5,740 nt of DNA from Gammaproteobacteria bacterium (GCA_003646305.1 QNFJ01000146.1:1-5740), one strand, 5' to 3'. Numbered from the stretch's first letter, positions 1-5,600 are shown. Numbers and translations: made by a program. The notes: generated from the sequence alone by a model not told the origin.

Positions 1-96
1 CTGCGCAGTTTTACCATCGACCAGCCAGCACCTCTTGAAAAAGGGGAGCAACCGATCACTTTTAAACCGCTGAAATCACCCTATTCAAAGAAATAG
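1..96 (+). CDS. C-terminal end of an unrecognised protein (5' part outside window)
   Basis: Frame 1 is open from the first base to a TAG at 94-96 and encodes 31 residues ending in SPYSKK. The other two plus frames and all three minus frames hit stops within this stretch, and the frame ends just before repeat-rich non-coding DNA, as expected for a gene end. The tail is polar with several prolines and lysines and shows no motif I can assign to a family. It could be chance, since 31 codons is short. No function is proposed. Confidence 0.45.
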   Translation: MRSFTIDQPAPLEKGEQPITFKPLKSPYSKK

Positions 97-106
97 GTTG
101 GTTTGA

Positions 107-140
107 AAATCCCCCTCAATCCCCCTTTTTCTAAGGGGGA
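107..140. repeat. C-run/G-run hairpin repeat (dispersed intergenic type)
   Basis: Two near-identical direct units (AATCCCCCT at about 109-117 and 119-127) are followed by an 8-bp perfect stem, TCCCCCTT at 120-127 with AAGGGGGA at 133-140, and a 5-nt loop. A second small hairpin lies just downstream (GCGGC 145-149 with GCCGC 156-160, 6-nt loop). From memory, C-run/G-run elements of this wording occur between genes in many unrelated bacteria; copy number here cannot be checked. No T-run follows the stem on either strand, so it is not a textbook intrinsic terminator, although it sits between two convergent gene ends and might slow transcription. Confidence 0.6.
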
Positions 141-200
141 AACTGCGGCTTCTTTGCCGCGAGTTACCTAAAAATCAACGTGCTTAAATTTGATCTTTTA

Positions 201-254
201 ACCTTCGTGCTCTCTGTGTCCTCTGTGGTAATTAATCTTTCCCTTCGCGGTGAA
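201..254. repeat. CTCTGTG-type dispersed intergenic repeat
   Basis: The segment contains two adjacent 9-bp near-copies, CTCTGTGTC at 212-220 and CTCTGTGGT at 221-229. They are preceded by CTTCGTG (203-209) and followed by a similar CTTCGCGGTG (243-252). This wording matches a widely scattered bacterial intergenic repeat (complement ACCACAGAGGACACAGAG) that I recall from many phyla; its function is not established. It ends about 20 bp past the stop of the minus-strand DUF2058 gene, in the region between that gene and the partial gene on the left. Confidence 0.55.
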
Positions 255-276
255 AGAAGCAGAGGGAATTTTAGCC

Positions 277-828
277 CTACCACATCAAGTCATCTGGAAT
301 CTGATAATCGGCATACGGATCATCTTCTTCTGACACCGATTCAGACTGAATCCGAATCACCATGTTGGCTAAGCGGCTTTCAATCTTCTCGGCCATTTTA
401 TCGGGAATCAGGCGATAACCATCATCAATAATAGCAATCGCCAGTTGGCCACGTGTCAGCTGTTTCTGCTGCTCATCTGTCACATAGAGTTTCTTAACTT
501 TCTTATCATGCTCAAAGTGGTAAGCCACCTCAGCTTCTTTAGGAATCTCAACCGCCTGCGTCACAATAATCTGCCGAACATCCGCCACTAGCGCTTTTTC
601 TGCCCGCTCAGAATTACGCTGCTGGTTTAGCGCTAAGTCCTTTTGTTGCTTGTCCTGCCTGGCTTTGTCCAGCTGCTGCTGAATCTCTTTAGGTGTCGCT
701 TTTACACCTGATTTTCGCGCCTGCCTGGATTTAGTCGCATCCTGTCGTTTATCGTGCTTTGCTTTTTTAGATTTTTTCTTATCTGCAACGCCGATATTGA
801 GCAATTGATCCTGTAATGAGCCTGCCAT
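277..828 (-). CDS. DUF2058 family protein (YaiL-type)
   Basis: This 183-aa protein belongs to DUF2058, the family of E. coli YaiL, a small basic protein described as nucleoid- or polysome-associated; its molecular role is not settled. The start MAGSLQDQLLNIGV matches the family's N-terminal 'LQDQLLKAGL' pattern. A strongly basic Lys/Arg-rich segment follows (residues 17-45), then a Gln/Lys/Arg-rich probable coiled coil (46-78). The compact C-terminal domain (80-183) ends in the characteristic DPYADYQIPDDLMW. There is no signal peptide or membrane segment, so it is cytoplasmic, and the basic half suggests nucleic acid or ribosome contact. A purine-rich AGAAGAG lies upstream of the ATG as ribosome binding site. 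The gene is monocistronic and divergent from slyD. Confidence 0.9.
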   Translation of the reverse strand: MAGSLQDQLLNIGVADKKKSKKAKHDKRQDATKSRQARKSGVKATPKEIQQQLDKARQDKQQKDLALNQQRNSERAEKALVADVRQIIVTQAVEIPKEAEVAYHFEHDKKVKKLYVTDEQQKQLTRGQLAIAIIDDGYRLIPDKMAEKIESRLANMVIRIQSESVSEEDDPYADYQIPDDLMW

Positions 829-860
829 TTTAATCTCTTCTTTTATCCGAAACCGGCCGA

Positions 861-888
861 ACTATAGCACACTGATTGCGGGGGTTAA
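861..888 (-). promoter_or_regulatory. Candidate sigma-70 promoter for the DUF2058 gene
   Basis: Read on the minus strand, TTAACC (888-883) is followed after 16 nt by TATAGT (866-861), which matches the -35 and -10 consensus at four and five of six positions. This would give a leader of roughly 25 nt before the ATG at 828. It is a prediction from wording and spacing only. Confidence 0.35.
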
Positions 889-913
889 TTCAGCCTGCTT
901 CAAATGTTAGAAT
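885..913 (+). promoter_or_regulatory. Weak candidate promoter for slyD
   Basis: TAGAAT at 908-913 resembles a -10 box, with a poor -35-like TTAATT at 885-890 and 17-nt spacing. It lies in the divergent region and its -35 would overlap that of the minus-strand promoter. The slyD ribosome binding site is the GAGAG just before the ATG at 962. Confidence 0.22.
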
Positions 914-961
914 AAAGATCAGCCCTAACTATTTCCCCTAATAAATTAACGAGAGTAATTC

Positions 962-1447
962 ATGAAAATCCAGGAAAATGCCGTCGTTGGCATGCACTAC
1001 ACCCTTAAAGATAGTGAAGGTGAGGTTATCGACTCATCAGACGGAGGCGATATTCTTAGTTTTTTACAAGGTGCTGGCAATATTATTGTCGGCCTTGAAA
1101 AGGCACTTGAGGGCAAAGAGAAAGGCGACAAAGTTGAGGTGGCTGTCGAACCTGAAGAGGGTTATGGACCGCATCGCCCAGAACTGATCCAGGAGGCACC
1201 AACCAGTGCGTTTCAAGGCATTGATAATCTCGAAGTTGGCATGAACTTTCAGGCTGAAACGGAACAGGGCCCTATTCCTGTCCGCATTACCTCAATTGAA
1301 GGCGAGACAGTCACTGTTGACGGAAACCACGAGTTAGCTGGACAGACGCTATTCTTTTCAGTCAGCATTGAGGATGTTCGTGAAGCAACTGAAGATGAGC
1401 TTGCTCACGGCCATACCCATGGCGAAGGCTGTAATCACGATCACTAA
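962..1447 (+). CDS. slyD: FKBP-type peptidyl-prolyl cis-trans isomerase, SlyD family
   Basis: SlyD is a cytoplasmic prolyl isomerase and chaperone that in E. coli also binds nickel and helps mature [NiFe] hydrogenases. The 161-aa product follows E. coli SlyD throughout: an FKBP half (residues 1-69, with the 'GLEKALEGKEKGDK' stretch at 44-57 and EEGYG at 65-69), the insert-in-flap chaperone domain (about 70-123), a return FKBP strand (VDGNHELAGQTL, 119-130), and the family's EATEDELAHGH junction at 141-151. The tail is only 13 residues (HGHTHGEGCNHDH, 149-161) with five His and one Cys, against roughly 50 residues in E. coli, so metal binding is probably kept at lower capacity. The start is supported by GAGAG six bases upstream. 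Confidence 0.95.
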   Translation: MKIQENAVVGMHYTLKDSEGEVIDSSDGGDILSFLQGAGNIIVGLEKALEGKEKGDKVEVAVEPEEGYGPHRPELIQEAPTSAFQGIDNLEVGMNFQAETEQGPIPVRITSIEGETVTVDGNHELAGQTLFFSVSIEDVREATEDELAHGHTHGEGCNHDH

Positions 1448-1466
1448 CAGTCTGCTAAAGGTCAGA

Positions 1467-1498
1467 TTTTGTCAGGCTCCGTACAGCGCCTGACAAAA
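1467..1498. repeat. Perfect 11-bp inverted repeat after slyD
   Basis: TTTTGTCAGGC (1467-1477) and GCCTGACAAAA (1488-1498) are exact reverse complements around a 10-nt loop. The stem begins with T and ends with A residues, so an RNA hairpin could form from either strand, but no T-run follows it on either side. It may be an atypical terminator or processing site for slyD, or a protein-binding dyad, since it ends only 8 bp before the glycosylase start codon. Confidence 0.65.
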
Positions 1499-1506
1499 GT
1501 CTTAAG

Positions 1507-2124
1507 ATGACACCTCACTTTTGGAAAACTGCCCAGACTCACCTGAGCAACAATGACCCAGTAATGACCAGGCTGATCCAGCGTTATCCCGATGACGTGC
1601 TCCGTGATCGTGGCAACTCTCTTCAAACCCTGCTCAGAGCCATTGTAGGTCAGCAGATTTCAGTTAAAGCAGCGGACAGTGTCTGGCTAAAACTGGAAAA
1701 AGTTTCAGATGGAATCAATCTTGAAACCTTACTTAATCTCGATATTGATCAACTAAGATGCGCAGGCCTTTCAAGGCAAAAGGCAAGCTACATCCAAAAT
1801 ATCGCCTGCTTTTACTCGGAAAATGATATTACCGATGATTACTGGAACAGCCAAAGCTACGAAAAAAGCCACAGAGAACTCATTAGCATCAAAGGGGTAG
1901 GCCGCTGGACCGTTGAGATGTTTGCAATCTTCTACCTTCACGAACCCGATATTTTTTCCAGCGGCGATATTGGCATTCAAAAAGCGATTAGTCAGCTCTA
2001 CTTTGGTAACCAGCCGCAGCCAAAAGAGTCTCTTGAAAAATTTTCTGAACGGTGGAAACCATACCGAAGCGTTGCACTCTGGTATCTTTGGCGGCACATT
2101 GATCCAGAACCAGTGGTCTATTAA
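1507..2124 (+). CDS. DNA-3-methyladenine glycosylase II (AlkA/MAG1-like, HhH-GPD)
   Basis: This enzyme removes alkylated purines such as 3-methyladenine from DNA by hydrolysing the N-glycosidic bond, the first step of base excision repair. The 205-aa product is the short form of the family, lacking the N-terminal domain of E. coli AlkA. Visible signatures are RAIVGQQISVKAA (44-56), the helix-hairpin-helix LISIKGVGRWTVEMF (125-139), the catalytic aspartate D154 in SSGDIGIQKA, and ERWKPYRSVALWYLWR (181-196), which matches the AlkA C-terminal 'RYAERWKPWRSYAL' stretch. The N-terminus (W6, DPVM, QRYPDDVLRDRG) fits the family from this ATG. No good Shine-Dalgarno is seen and a dyad lies directly upstream. 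No AdaA/Ada-type regulator is nearby, so inducible control cannot be inferred. Confidence 0.92.
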   Translation: MTPHFWKTAQTHLSNNDPVMTRLIQRYPDDVLRDRGNSLQTLLRAIVGQQISVKAADSVWLKLEKVSDGINLETLLNLDIDQLRCAGLSRQKASYIQNIACFYSENDITDDYWNSQSYEKSHRELISIKGVGRWTVEMFAIFYLHEPDIFSSGDIGIQKAISQLYFGNQPQPKESLEKFSERWKPYRSVALWYLWRHIDPEPVVY

Positions 2125-2130
2125 CACCCT

Positions 2131-2559
2131 ATGAAACGGATACCTTTTATTCTCTTTTGTGGATTATTTATGGCTCAATCAAATAGCTTCGCGAAAACCC
2201 CCCAGCTTAAGGCATGCCCAGATAGTCCAAATTGCGTTTCAAGCATGGCTAGTGGTTCACATGCTATTGAGCCCTTTCAGCTAATTATTGACCCTGAAGA
2301 GGGCTGGCAGAAAATCATCTCTACACTTTCTGGGATGGAAAGAATACGAATTATCCGCTCAGATAATGAAACAGTTCACGCCGAAGCAACAAGCCTGATC
2401 TTTCGCTTTGTAGATGATATTGATTTAGTCCTAAACGAAGAAAAAAAGCGTATTGATATTCGTTCTGCATCCAGAACCGGTTACTCCGATTTTGGTGTTA
2501 ACCGGCAACGAATTGAGAAGCTGAGAGCGCTCCTTAGACTCGCCAAAATAGTTCAGTAA
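2131..2559 (+). CDS. Exported DUF1499 family protein
   Basis: The 142-aa product has a DUF1499 domain of unknown function. Family hallmarks are CPDSPNC (29-35), AEATSLIFRFVDD (84-96) and RSASRTGYSDFGVNRQRIE (111-129). The first 21 residues (MKR, a hydrophobic core, then SNSFA) look like a Sec signal peptide with signal peptidase I cleavage before K22. The cysteine at position 10 is not in a lipobox, so a soluble periplasmic protein is more likely than a lipoprotein. The start codon lies six bases after the glycosylase stop with no clear ribosome binding site, which suggests co-transcription and translational coupling. The paired cysteines C29 and C35 could form a disulfide in the periplasm; this is inference. 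Confidence 0.88.
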   Translation: MKRIPFILFCGLFMAQSNSFAKTPQLKACPDSPNCVSSMASGSHAIEPFQLIIDPEEGWQKIISTLSGMERIRIIRSDNETVHAEATSLIFRFVDDIDLVLNEEKKRIDIRSASRTGYSDFGVNRQRIEKLRALLRLAKIVQ

Positions 2560-2646
2560 ACTACCCGGCTCTTCGCACCACTCAAAAGCTGAAAAACAAA
2601 ATTTCTCTGCTAATCTTAGAAGATAATTTTTTCCTCAGGAATAGCT

Positions 2647-3075
2647 ATGAATATCGAGTCCATCATGCTCACACACATCCAGGCTGTCAGCATGGATCAC
2701 ACCATCAACGAGATCAAAGAGATACTCGAGGAAAGTGGGCTTCACCATATTATGGTGGTTGATGAAGAGAACAAGTTACTTGGTATCATTTCTGACCGGG
2801 ATATTAATCGGGCCATCAGCCCCCATGTTGGCACAATCAATGAAACCAACCGCGACAGAGAGACGCTCAAAAAAAAGGCTCATCAAATAATGACGCGCAA
2901 CCCTGTCACCATTGGCAAGGGTGCTTCAGTCCCAGCAGCAGCCCATCGAATTCTGACGACACCGGGCTCCTGCCTGCCTGTCGTTGATATCGAGAACAAG
3001 GCCATCGGATTTGTTAGCTGGAAAGAGGTGATGGCTGTTTTAATCGAGCTCTCTCTTTCTCAACCCTCTAAATAA
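2647..3075 (+). CDS. Stand-alone two-CBS-domain protein
   Basis: The 142 residues are almost entirely a Bateman module. CBS1 spans about residues 5-58 (IMLTHIQAVSMDHTI, HHIMVVDE, GIISDRDI) and CBS2 about 79-134 (QIMTRNPVTIG, CLPVVD, GFVSWKEVM), joined by a charged linker. CBS pairs usually bind adenine nucleotides and sense energy state, but with no attached enzyme or channel domain the partner is unknown. CBS2 has 'GFVSWKEVM' where the more usual 'GIvTerDll' acidic residue would stand, so its ribose-binding position may be altered. A CAGGA six bases before the ATG is a good ribosome binding site. The 87-bp gap upstream and this site suggest separate expression from DUF1499. The 3' end overlaps the decayed speA fragment on the other strand. 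Confidence 0.9.
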   Translation: MNIESIMLTHIQAVSMDHTINEIKEILEESGLHHIMVVDEENKLLGIISDRDINRAISPHVGTINETNRDRETLKKKAHQIMTRNPVTIGKGASVPAAAHRILTTPGSCLPVVDIENKAIGFVSWKEVMAVLIELSLSQPSK

Positions 3076-3272
3076 CTAGATCCGCTAACCCCCGCAATAT
3101 CAGCACTCTTTCAAATAGTTTGTACCGAAAGCGTTCGGCCAGCTGCTCAGATTCAAAGCGTACATAGCGTAAAAGCGCGTCAATTCCATCGCCCTGCAAC
3201 ACCTCCTTCAGACGGTAGCCGCCATGGCCATCAAGAACAACATTAGCCGAATGGGTGTCACCAATATTTTTT
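3060..3272 (-). pseudogene. speA: Remnant of biosynthetic arginine decarboxylase (C-terminal end only)
   Basis: The minus-strand reading NIGDTHSANVVLDGHGGYRL, then KEVLQGDGIDALLRYVRF and ESEQLAERFRYKL, matches the C-terminal region of SpeA-type arginine decarboxylases (family pattern 'NLFGDTHSVNV...GGY...GDTV...LRYV...LLERYR'). SpeA makes agmatine for polyamine synthesis and is usually over 600 residues; only about 65 codons remain, without PLP or substrate sites. The in-frame stop is TAG at 3068-3070. Switching frame near 3107-3112 instead gives an end GVSGSSYLEG with a stop at 3060-3062, resembling the SpeA ending 'GYTYLE', so the fragment also seems frameshifted. A 71-codon open frame starting at ATG 3281-3283 exists but has no convincing ribosome binding site. 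Homology is from memory of the family, not a search. Confidence 0.75.
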
Positions 3273-3275
3273 CCT

Positions 3276-3464
3276 TTCTGCATTTATCCAGCCGATTGGT
3301 GGTGTGCCATCATGATTGAAAAAGCACAACTACCCTCCTTTCGTGAGCAGTCAGTTATCAACAAAAAGTTCAGCACCAATTATTGCAATGCGGATCTTCA
3401 CCACTCTGCAATGGCGCTACCTAAATTTATTCGTAGAGCGTTAACTGGCCAGCTAGCGTGTTAA
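3276..3464 (+). pseudogene. speE: Remnant of spermidine synthase (C-terminal end only)
   Basis: From about 3276 the plus strand reads IYPADWWCAIMIEKAQLPSF, then INKKFSTNYCNADLHHSAM and ALPKFIRRAL, ending at TAA 3462-3464. This matches the C-terminus of SpeE (family pattern 'YPTGWW', then 'YYN..IH.AAFALP.F...AL'; E. coli has RYYNPAIHTAAFALPQYLQ). SpeE transfers aminopropyl groups from decarboxylated S-adenosylmethionine to putrescine. About 62 of the usual 280 or so residues remain; the Rossmann core and the S-adenosyl and putrescine sites are missing, so it cannot be active. The upstream ATG at 3255 lies in or before the join with the speA fragment and is not a native start. The 3' end overlaps the convergent NorD/CbbO-type gene by 12 bp. 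Confidence 0.77.
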
Positions 3465-5288
3465 GCGCATATAGAGCTGCGTTAGCTTGGTCGGTAATTC
3501 CTGCGCATTCCTCACCAGAATATAGCTGTTTTTACCAAACAGGTAGGGGAGATAATCCTCTGCCTTTTCATCGACTGTAATACAAAAAGGCTGTAGTCCC
3601 TTTTGCTCGGCCTCTAGTATCGCCTGCCGCGTATCTTCTATTCCATAACGCCCTTCATACTTATCCAGATCATTGGGTTTGCCATCGGTGAGAATCAGCA
3701 GCAATTTCTGGCTACTCGCCTCTTTTTCAAGCAGTTGACTGGCGTAGCGTATTGCCGTCCCCATGCGGGTGTAATACCCGGGGCGGACTGCTTCTATATG
3801 CCCTCGAACGTCATCGCTGTAGCGCTCATCGAATGTTTTGATTTTATAAAAACGAATATGATTGCGGTTACGCGATGAGAAACCATGCAGCGCAAAGCGG
3901 TCTCCCGTTACACTCAGCGCCTCTGCAAAGAGGTAGAGCGAATCACGAATCACATCAATCACACGTGAGTGGTTGTTGATGTGAGCATCTGTTGAGAGCG
4001 ATAAATCCGCCAGCAACAGACAGGAAAGGTCTCGGCTTTGATTATGCAGGTTCCGATAAACTGGCGCATCGTTATTCACCCGGCCGTGCTTACGATCGGC
4101 TAAAAAGTTTATATAGCTTTCTAGATCAAGCTCCGTTCCTTCGCTTTGGCGACTTACCCAATGACGCTGTGGCTGCAATATCTCGAACTGGCGACGAATC
4201 TTTCTGGCTTGCGATTGCAACCGCTGCGGCAATGAAACTGCCTCGGCATCTTTGGATTCCATCGGGATAATTCGACAGTGATCTTTTTGTAGCCGCTGTT
4301 TTTTATAGTCCCACTCGTCGATGGCAATCCCCTCTCCCAGCACAATATCATCGTATTGGCTTGAGGGCAGGTCGAGGTCTAACTTGATCTTTCCGGCGGT
4401 TGTTTCGCTATCTTGAGCAACGGTGATATTGTCCATATCTTCTGCCGTTTGCATGGCATCATCATCGTCATCTTCTGTGCTGGTACGATCCACTTTGGTG
4501 TATTCCGCCCAACTCCAGAGGCTTTCCAGGCGAAAGCTCATCAAACCGTCTTTACCTTCCGGCATCTCGGTTCGATTGCCTTTTTTGCGCTTTTGCTGTT
4601 TTTTCTGCTCTTTTTTTGAGTCTGCCGCTTCGGGGTTATCTGGATCTTGTGGCGGCTGGTGGTTATTGATCTCTTCGGGGGGAGGCGAGGGGTGCAGCCA
4701 CAAGGGGACCGGCTGTGGTGGCTTTTTAGCGTACTCTAAACTGATTTTCTTGTTTGGATTACGCAATGCGGCACAAATTGCCATTTCCTGCTTTGCCTCT
4801 CGTGCTGGTAGACTTACCAGATCGGGACGCTGCTGAAGATGCGCTTTGAGTAGTGCCTGATAGCGCCTCTCTAAACCGGGCCAGGCTTCTAACGTTTTAC
4901 GGGTACGGGCCTGATTACGATTAATCCAGTCGCCATTCCCAACCTCTATCACCGACAATGCCGTCAGCCACAAATAGAGGTCAAGATTATGCTGCTTGAC
5001 GGGAAACAGGGCGATACTTTCGGGCAGTCTCAGCGTCTCTTCATCCCGCCAAGCGTACTGTGTTTTATCGCCTATTCCGGCAATACGCTGCAGTAGTGAT
5101 CGCCTCGCATGCACTTCTGAGTCCGTGGCACTTTCAACCGTCAGGCCACCCTCGCCCCCTAATGCCCGAAAGAATATACCCGCGGTATGACGTATATCGG
5201 CCAAATAGACAATTGCCTCTGGGTACGTTTTTCCCGCCTTTTGGGTAATAAACCGGTGCCATGTTGAGCCGACAATCTCTTCCAACAT
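3453..5288 (-). CDS. NorD/CbbO-family VWA-domain activator protein
   Basis: Proteins of this family work with a NorQ/CbbQ AAA+ ring, the VWA domain acting as substrate adaptor, to activate nitric oxide reductase (NorD) or Rubisco (CbbO). The 611-aa product has a helical N-terminal region with WHRFIT (10-15) and FFRALGGEGGL (39-49). A long charged linker (about 190-345) contains a Lys-rich run (225-238) and an acidic run EDDDDD (272-277). The C-terminal VWA domain (about 419-600) carries a complete metal-ion site: DLSLS (428-432), T507 and TDG (534-536, D535). KYEGRYGIEDTRQA (543-556) is strongly family-specific. The length is nearer to NorD (about 610-640) than to the longer CbbO, but the target gene is not visible, so I give no symbol. 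It starts three bases after the zinc-ribbon gene with a weak ribosome binding site, indicating coupling. No signal peptide: cytoplasmic. Confidence 0.9.
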   Translation of the reverse strand: MLEEIVGSTWHRFITQKAGKTYPEAIVYLADIRHTAGIFFRALGGEGGLTVESATDSEVHARRSLLQRIAGIGDKTQYAWRDEETLRLPESIALFPVKQHNLDLYLWLTALSVIEVGNGDWINRNQARTRKTLEAWPGLERRYQALLKAHLQQRPDLVSLPAREAKQEMAICAALRNPNKKISLEYAKKPPQPVPLWLHPSPPPEEINNHQPPQDPDNPEAADSKKEQKKQQKRKKGNRTEMPEGKDGLMSFRLESLWSWAEYTKVDRTSTEDDDDDAMQTAEDMDNITVAQDSETTAGKIKLDLDLPSSQYDDIVLGEGIAIDEWDYKKQRLQKDHCRIIPMESKDAEAVSLPQRLQSQARKIRRQFEILQPQRHWVSRQSEGTELDLESYINFLADRKHGRVNNDAPVYRNLHNQSRDLSCLLLADLSLSTDAHINNHSRVIDVIRDSLYLFAEALSVTGDRFALHGFSSRNRNHIRFYKIKTFDERYSDDVRGHIEAVRPGYYTRMGTAIRYASQLLEKEASSQKLLLILTDGKPNDLDKYEGRYGIEDTRQAILEAEQKGLQPFCITVDEKAEDYLPYLFGKNSYILVRNAQELPTKLTQLYMRLTR

Positions 5289-5291
5289 CGC

Positions 5292-5495
5292 TTATTTATC
5301 CACAAATGGTGACCAATCGGGCGGCAACCAGAACATCATCACAAAGCAGAAGATTACGATGCCAATAAACCAGAACACAAAGCTTCTCTGGCGCTGCTGG
5401 CCATGCTTCGGCGGCAACGGGATACCGCAATTTGGACAGGTTTGATCATCTTCCTCGACCGCTCGGCCACAGTGCTTGCAACTTAGATTACTCAC
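5292..5495 (-). CDS. Small zinc-ribbon protein with one C-terminal membrane helix
   Basis: The 67-aa product begins with a zinc-ribbon: C6-x2-C9 and C20-x2-C23 (CKHC and CPNC), typical of the 'double zinc ribbon / zinc-ribbon domain' family start. A basic hinge follows (KHGQQRQR, 30-37), then a single hydrophobic helix (about 39-57, SFVFWFIGIVIFCFVMMFWL) and a short tail. By the positive-inside rule the zinc ribbon faces the cytoplasm. The start is GTG at 5493-5495, supported by AGAGG eight bases upstream and by the absence of an earlier in-frame start that would add sequence. It lies between the NorQ/CbbQ-type gene and the NorD/CbbO-type gene, three bases from the latter, so a role in the same complex, perhaps tethering it to the membrane, is inferred. 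No named family member is recognised. Confidence 0.82.
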   Translation of the reverse strand: MSNLSCKHCGRAVEEDDQTCPNCGIPLPPKHGQQRQRSFVFWFIGIVIFCFVMMFWLPPDWSPFVDK

Positions 5496-5503
5496 TTAAG
5501 AAA

Positions 5504-5508
5504 CCTCT
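5504..5508 (-). promoter_or_regulatory. Ribosome binding site fixing the GTG start of the zinc-ribbon gene
   Basis: On the minus strand AGAGG stands eight bases before GTG at 5493-5495. No ATG is available in this frame before the first cysteine motif, so this site decides the start. Confidence 0.6.
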
Positions 5509-5528
5509 AGCCAAGTTCATTTTCAAAA

Positions 5529-5600
5529 GTAGGTTGAACTTTAGTCCAACACAGCCACACAGAGTTATCTCTGTCACCGTCGGACTAAAGTCCGACCTAC
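5529..5600. repeat. Nested inverted repeat (GTAGGTCGGACTTTAGTCCGAC-like element)
   Basis: Left arm 5529-5550 and right arm 5579-5600 are 22-nt inverted copies differing at three positions. Each arm also contains its own palindrome-like core (GGACTAAAGTCC in the right arm). The 28-nt spacer holds a further hairpin, ACAGAG 5559-5564 with CTCTGT 5569-5574 around TTAT. The 'GTCGGACTAAAGTCCGACCTAC' type of wording is one I recall as a dispersed intergenic repeat in proteobacteria, similar in behaviour to REP or MITE elements. It fills most of the 107-bp gap between the NorQ/CbbQ-type gene and the zinc-ribbon gene. The transcript would form a strong stem-loop inside the operon; no T-run follows on the minus strand, so attenuation or RNA protection is possible but termination is not shown. 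Confidence 0.8.

Noticed and set aside
120..140. Intrinsic terminator for the partial gene or the DUF2058 gene
   Set aside because: The stem is GC-rich but no run of T follows on either strand, so it is reported only as a repeat hairpin.
180..431. 83-codon plus-strand open frame starting in the CTCTGTG-type repeat
   Set aside because: It runs from a repeat into the antisense of the conserved DUF2058 C-terminus and has no family features; treated as chance.
1771..2127. 118-codon minus-strand open frame opposite the glycosylase gene
   Set aside because: The plus strand encodes clear HhH-GPD motifs with the catalytic Asp; the antisense frame has no recognisable motif or ribosome binding site.
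2599..2627. Promoter for the CBS gene with GATAAT as -10
   Set aside because: GATAAT at 2622-2627 is acceptable but there is no -35-like hexamer at a suitable distance, so it is not listed as a feature.
3068..3283. 71-codon minus-strand ORF as a functional small gene
   Set aside because: Its content reads as the C-terminal end of SpeA without its start or active site, and no convincing ribosome binding site precedes the ATG; annotated as a remnant instead.
3255..3464. 69-codon plus-strand ORF as a functional small gene
   Set aside because: From about residue 8 it reads as the SpeE C-terminus, with the first residues coming from the join region; a catalytically empty fragment.
4423..4836. 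137-codon plus-strand open frame opposite the NorD/CbbO-type gene
   Set aside because: It is antisense to the low-complexity linker of a well-supported gene; its Ser/Arg/Cys-rich translation reflects the complement of Asp/Lys/Pro codons and matches no family I know.
5488..5520. 10-codon leader peptide on the minus strand overlapping the zinc-ribbon GTG start
   Set aside because: An ATG at 5518-5520 opens a tiny frame ending at the TAA that overlaps the start region, but it contains the ribosome binding site of the next gene, shows no regulatory codon pattern and is easily chance.
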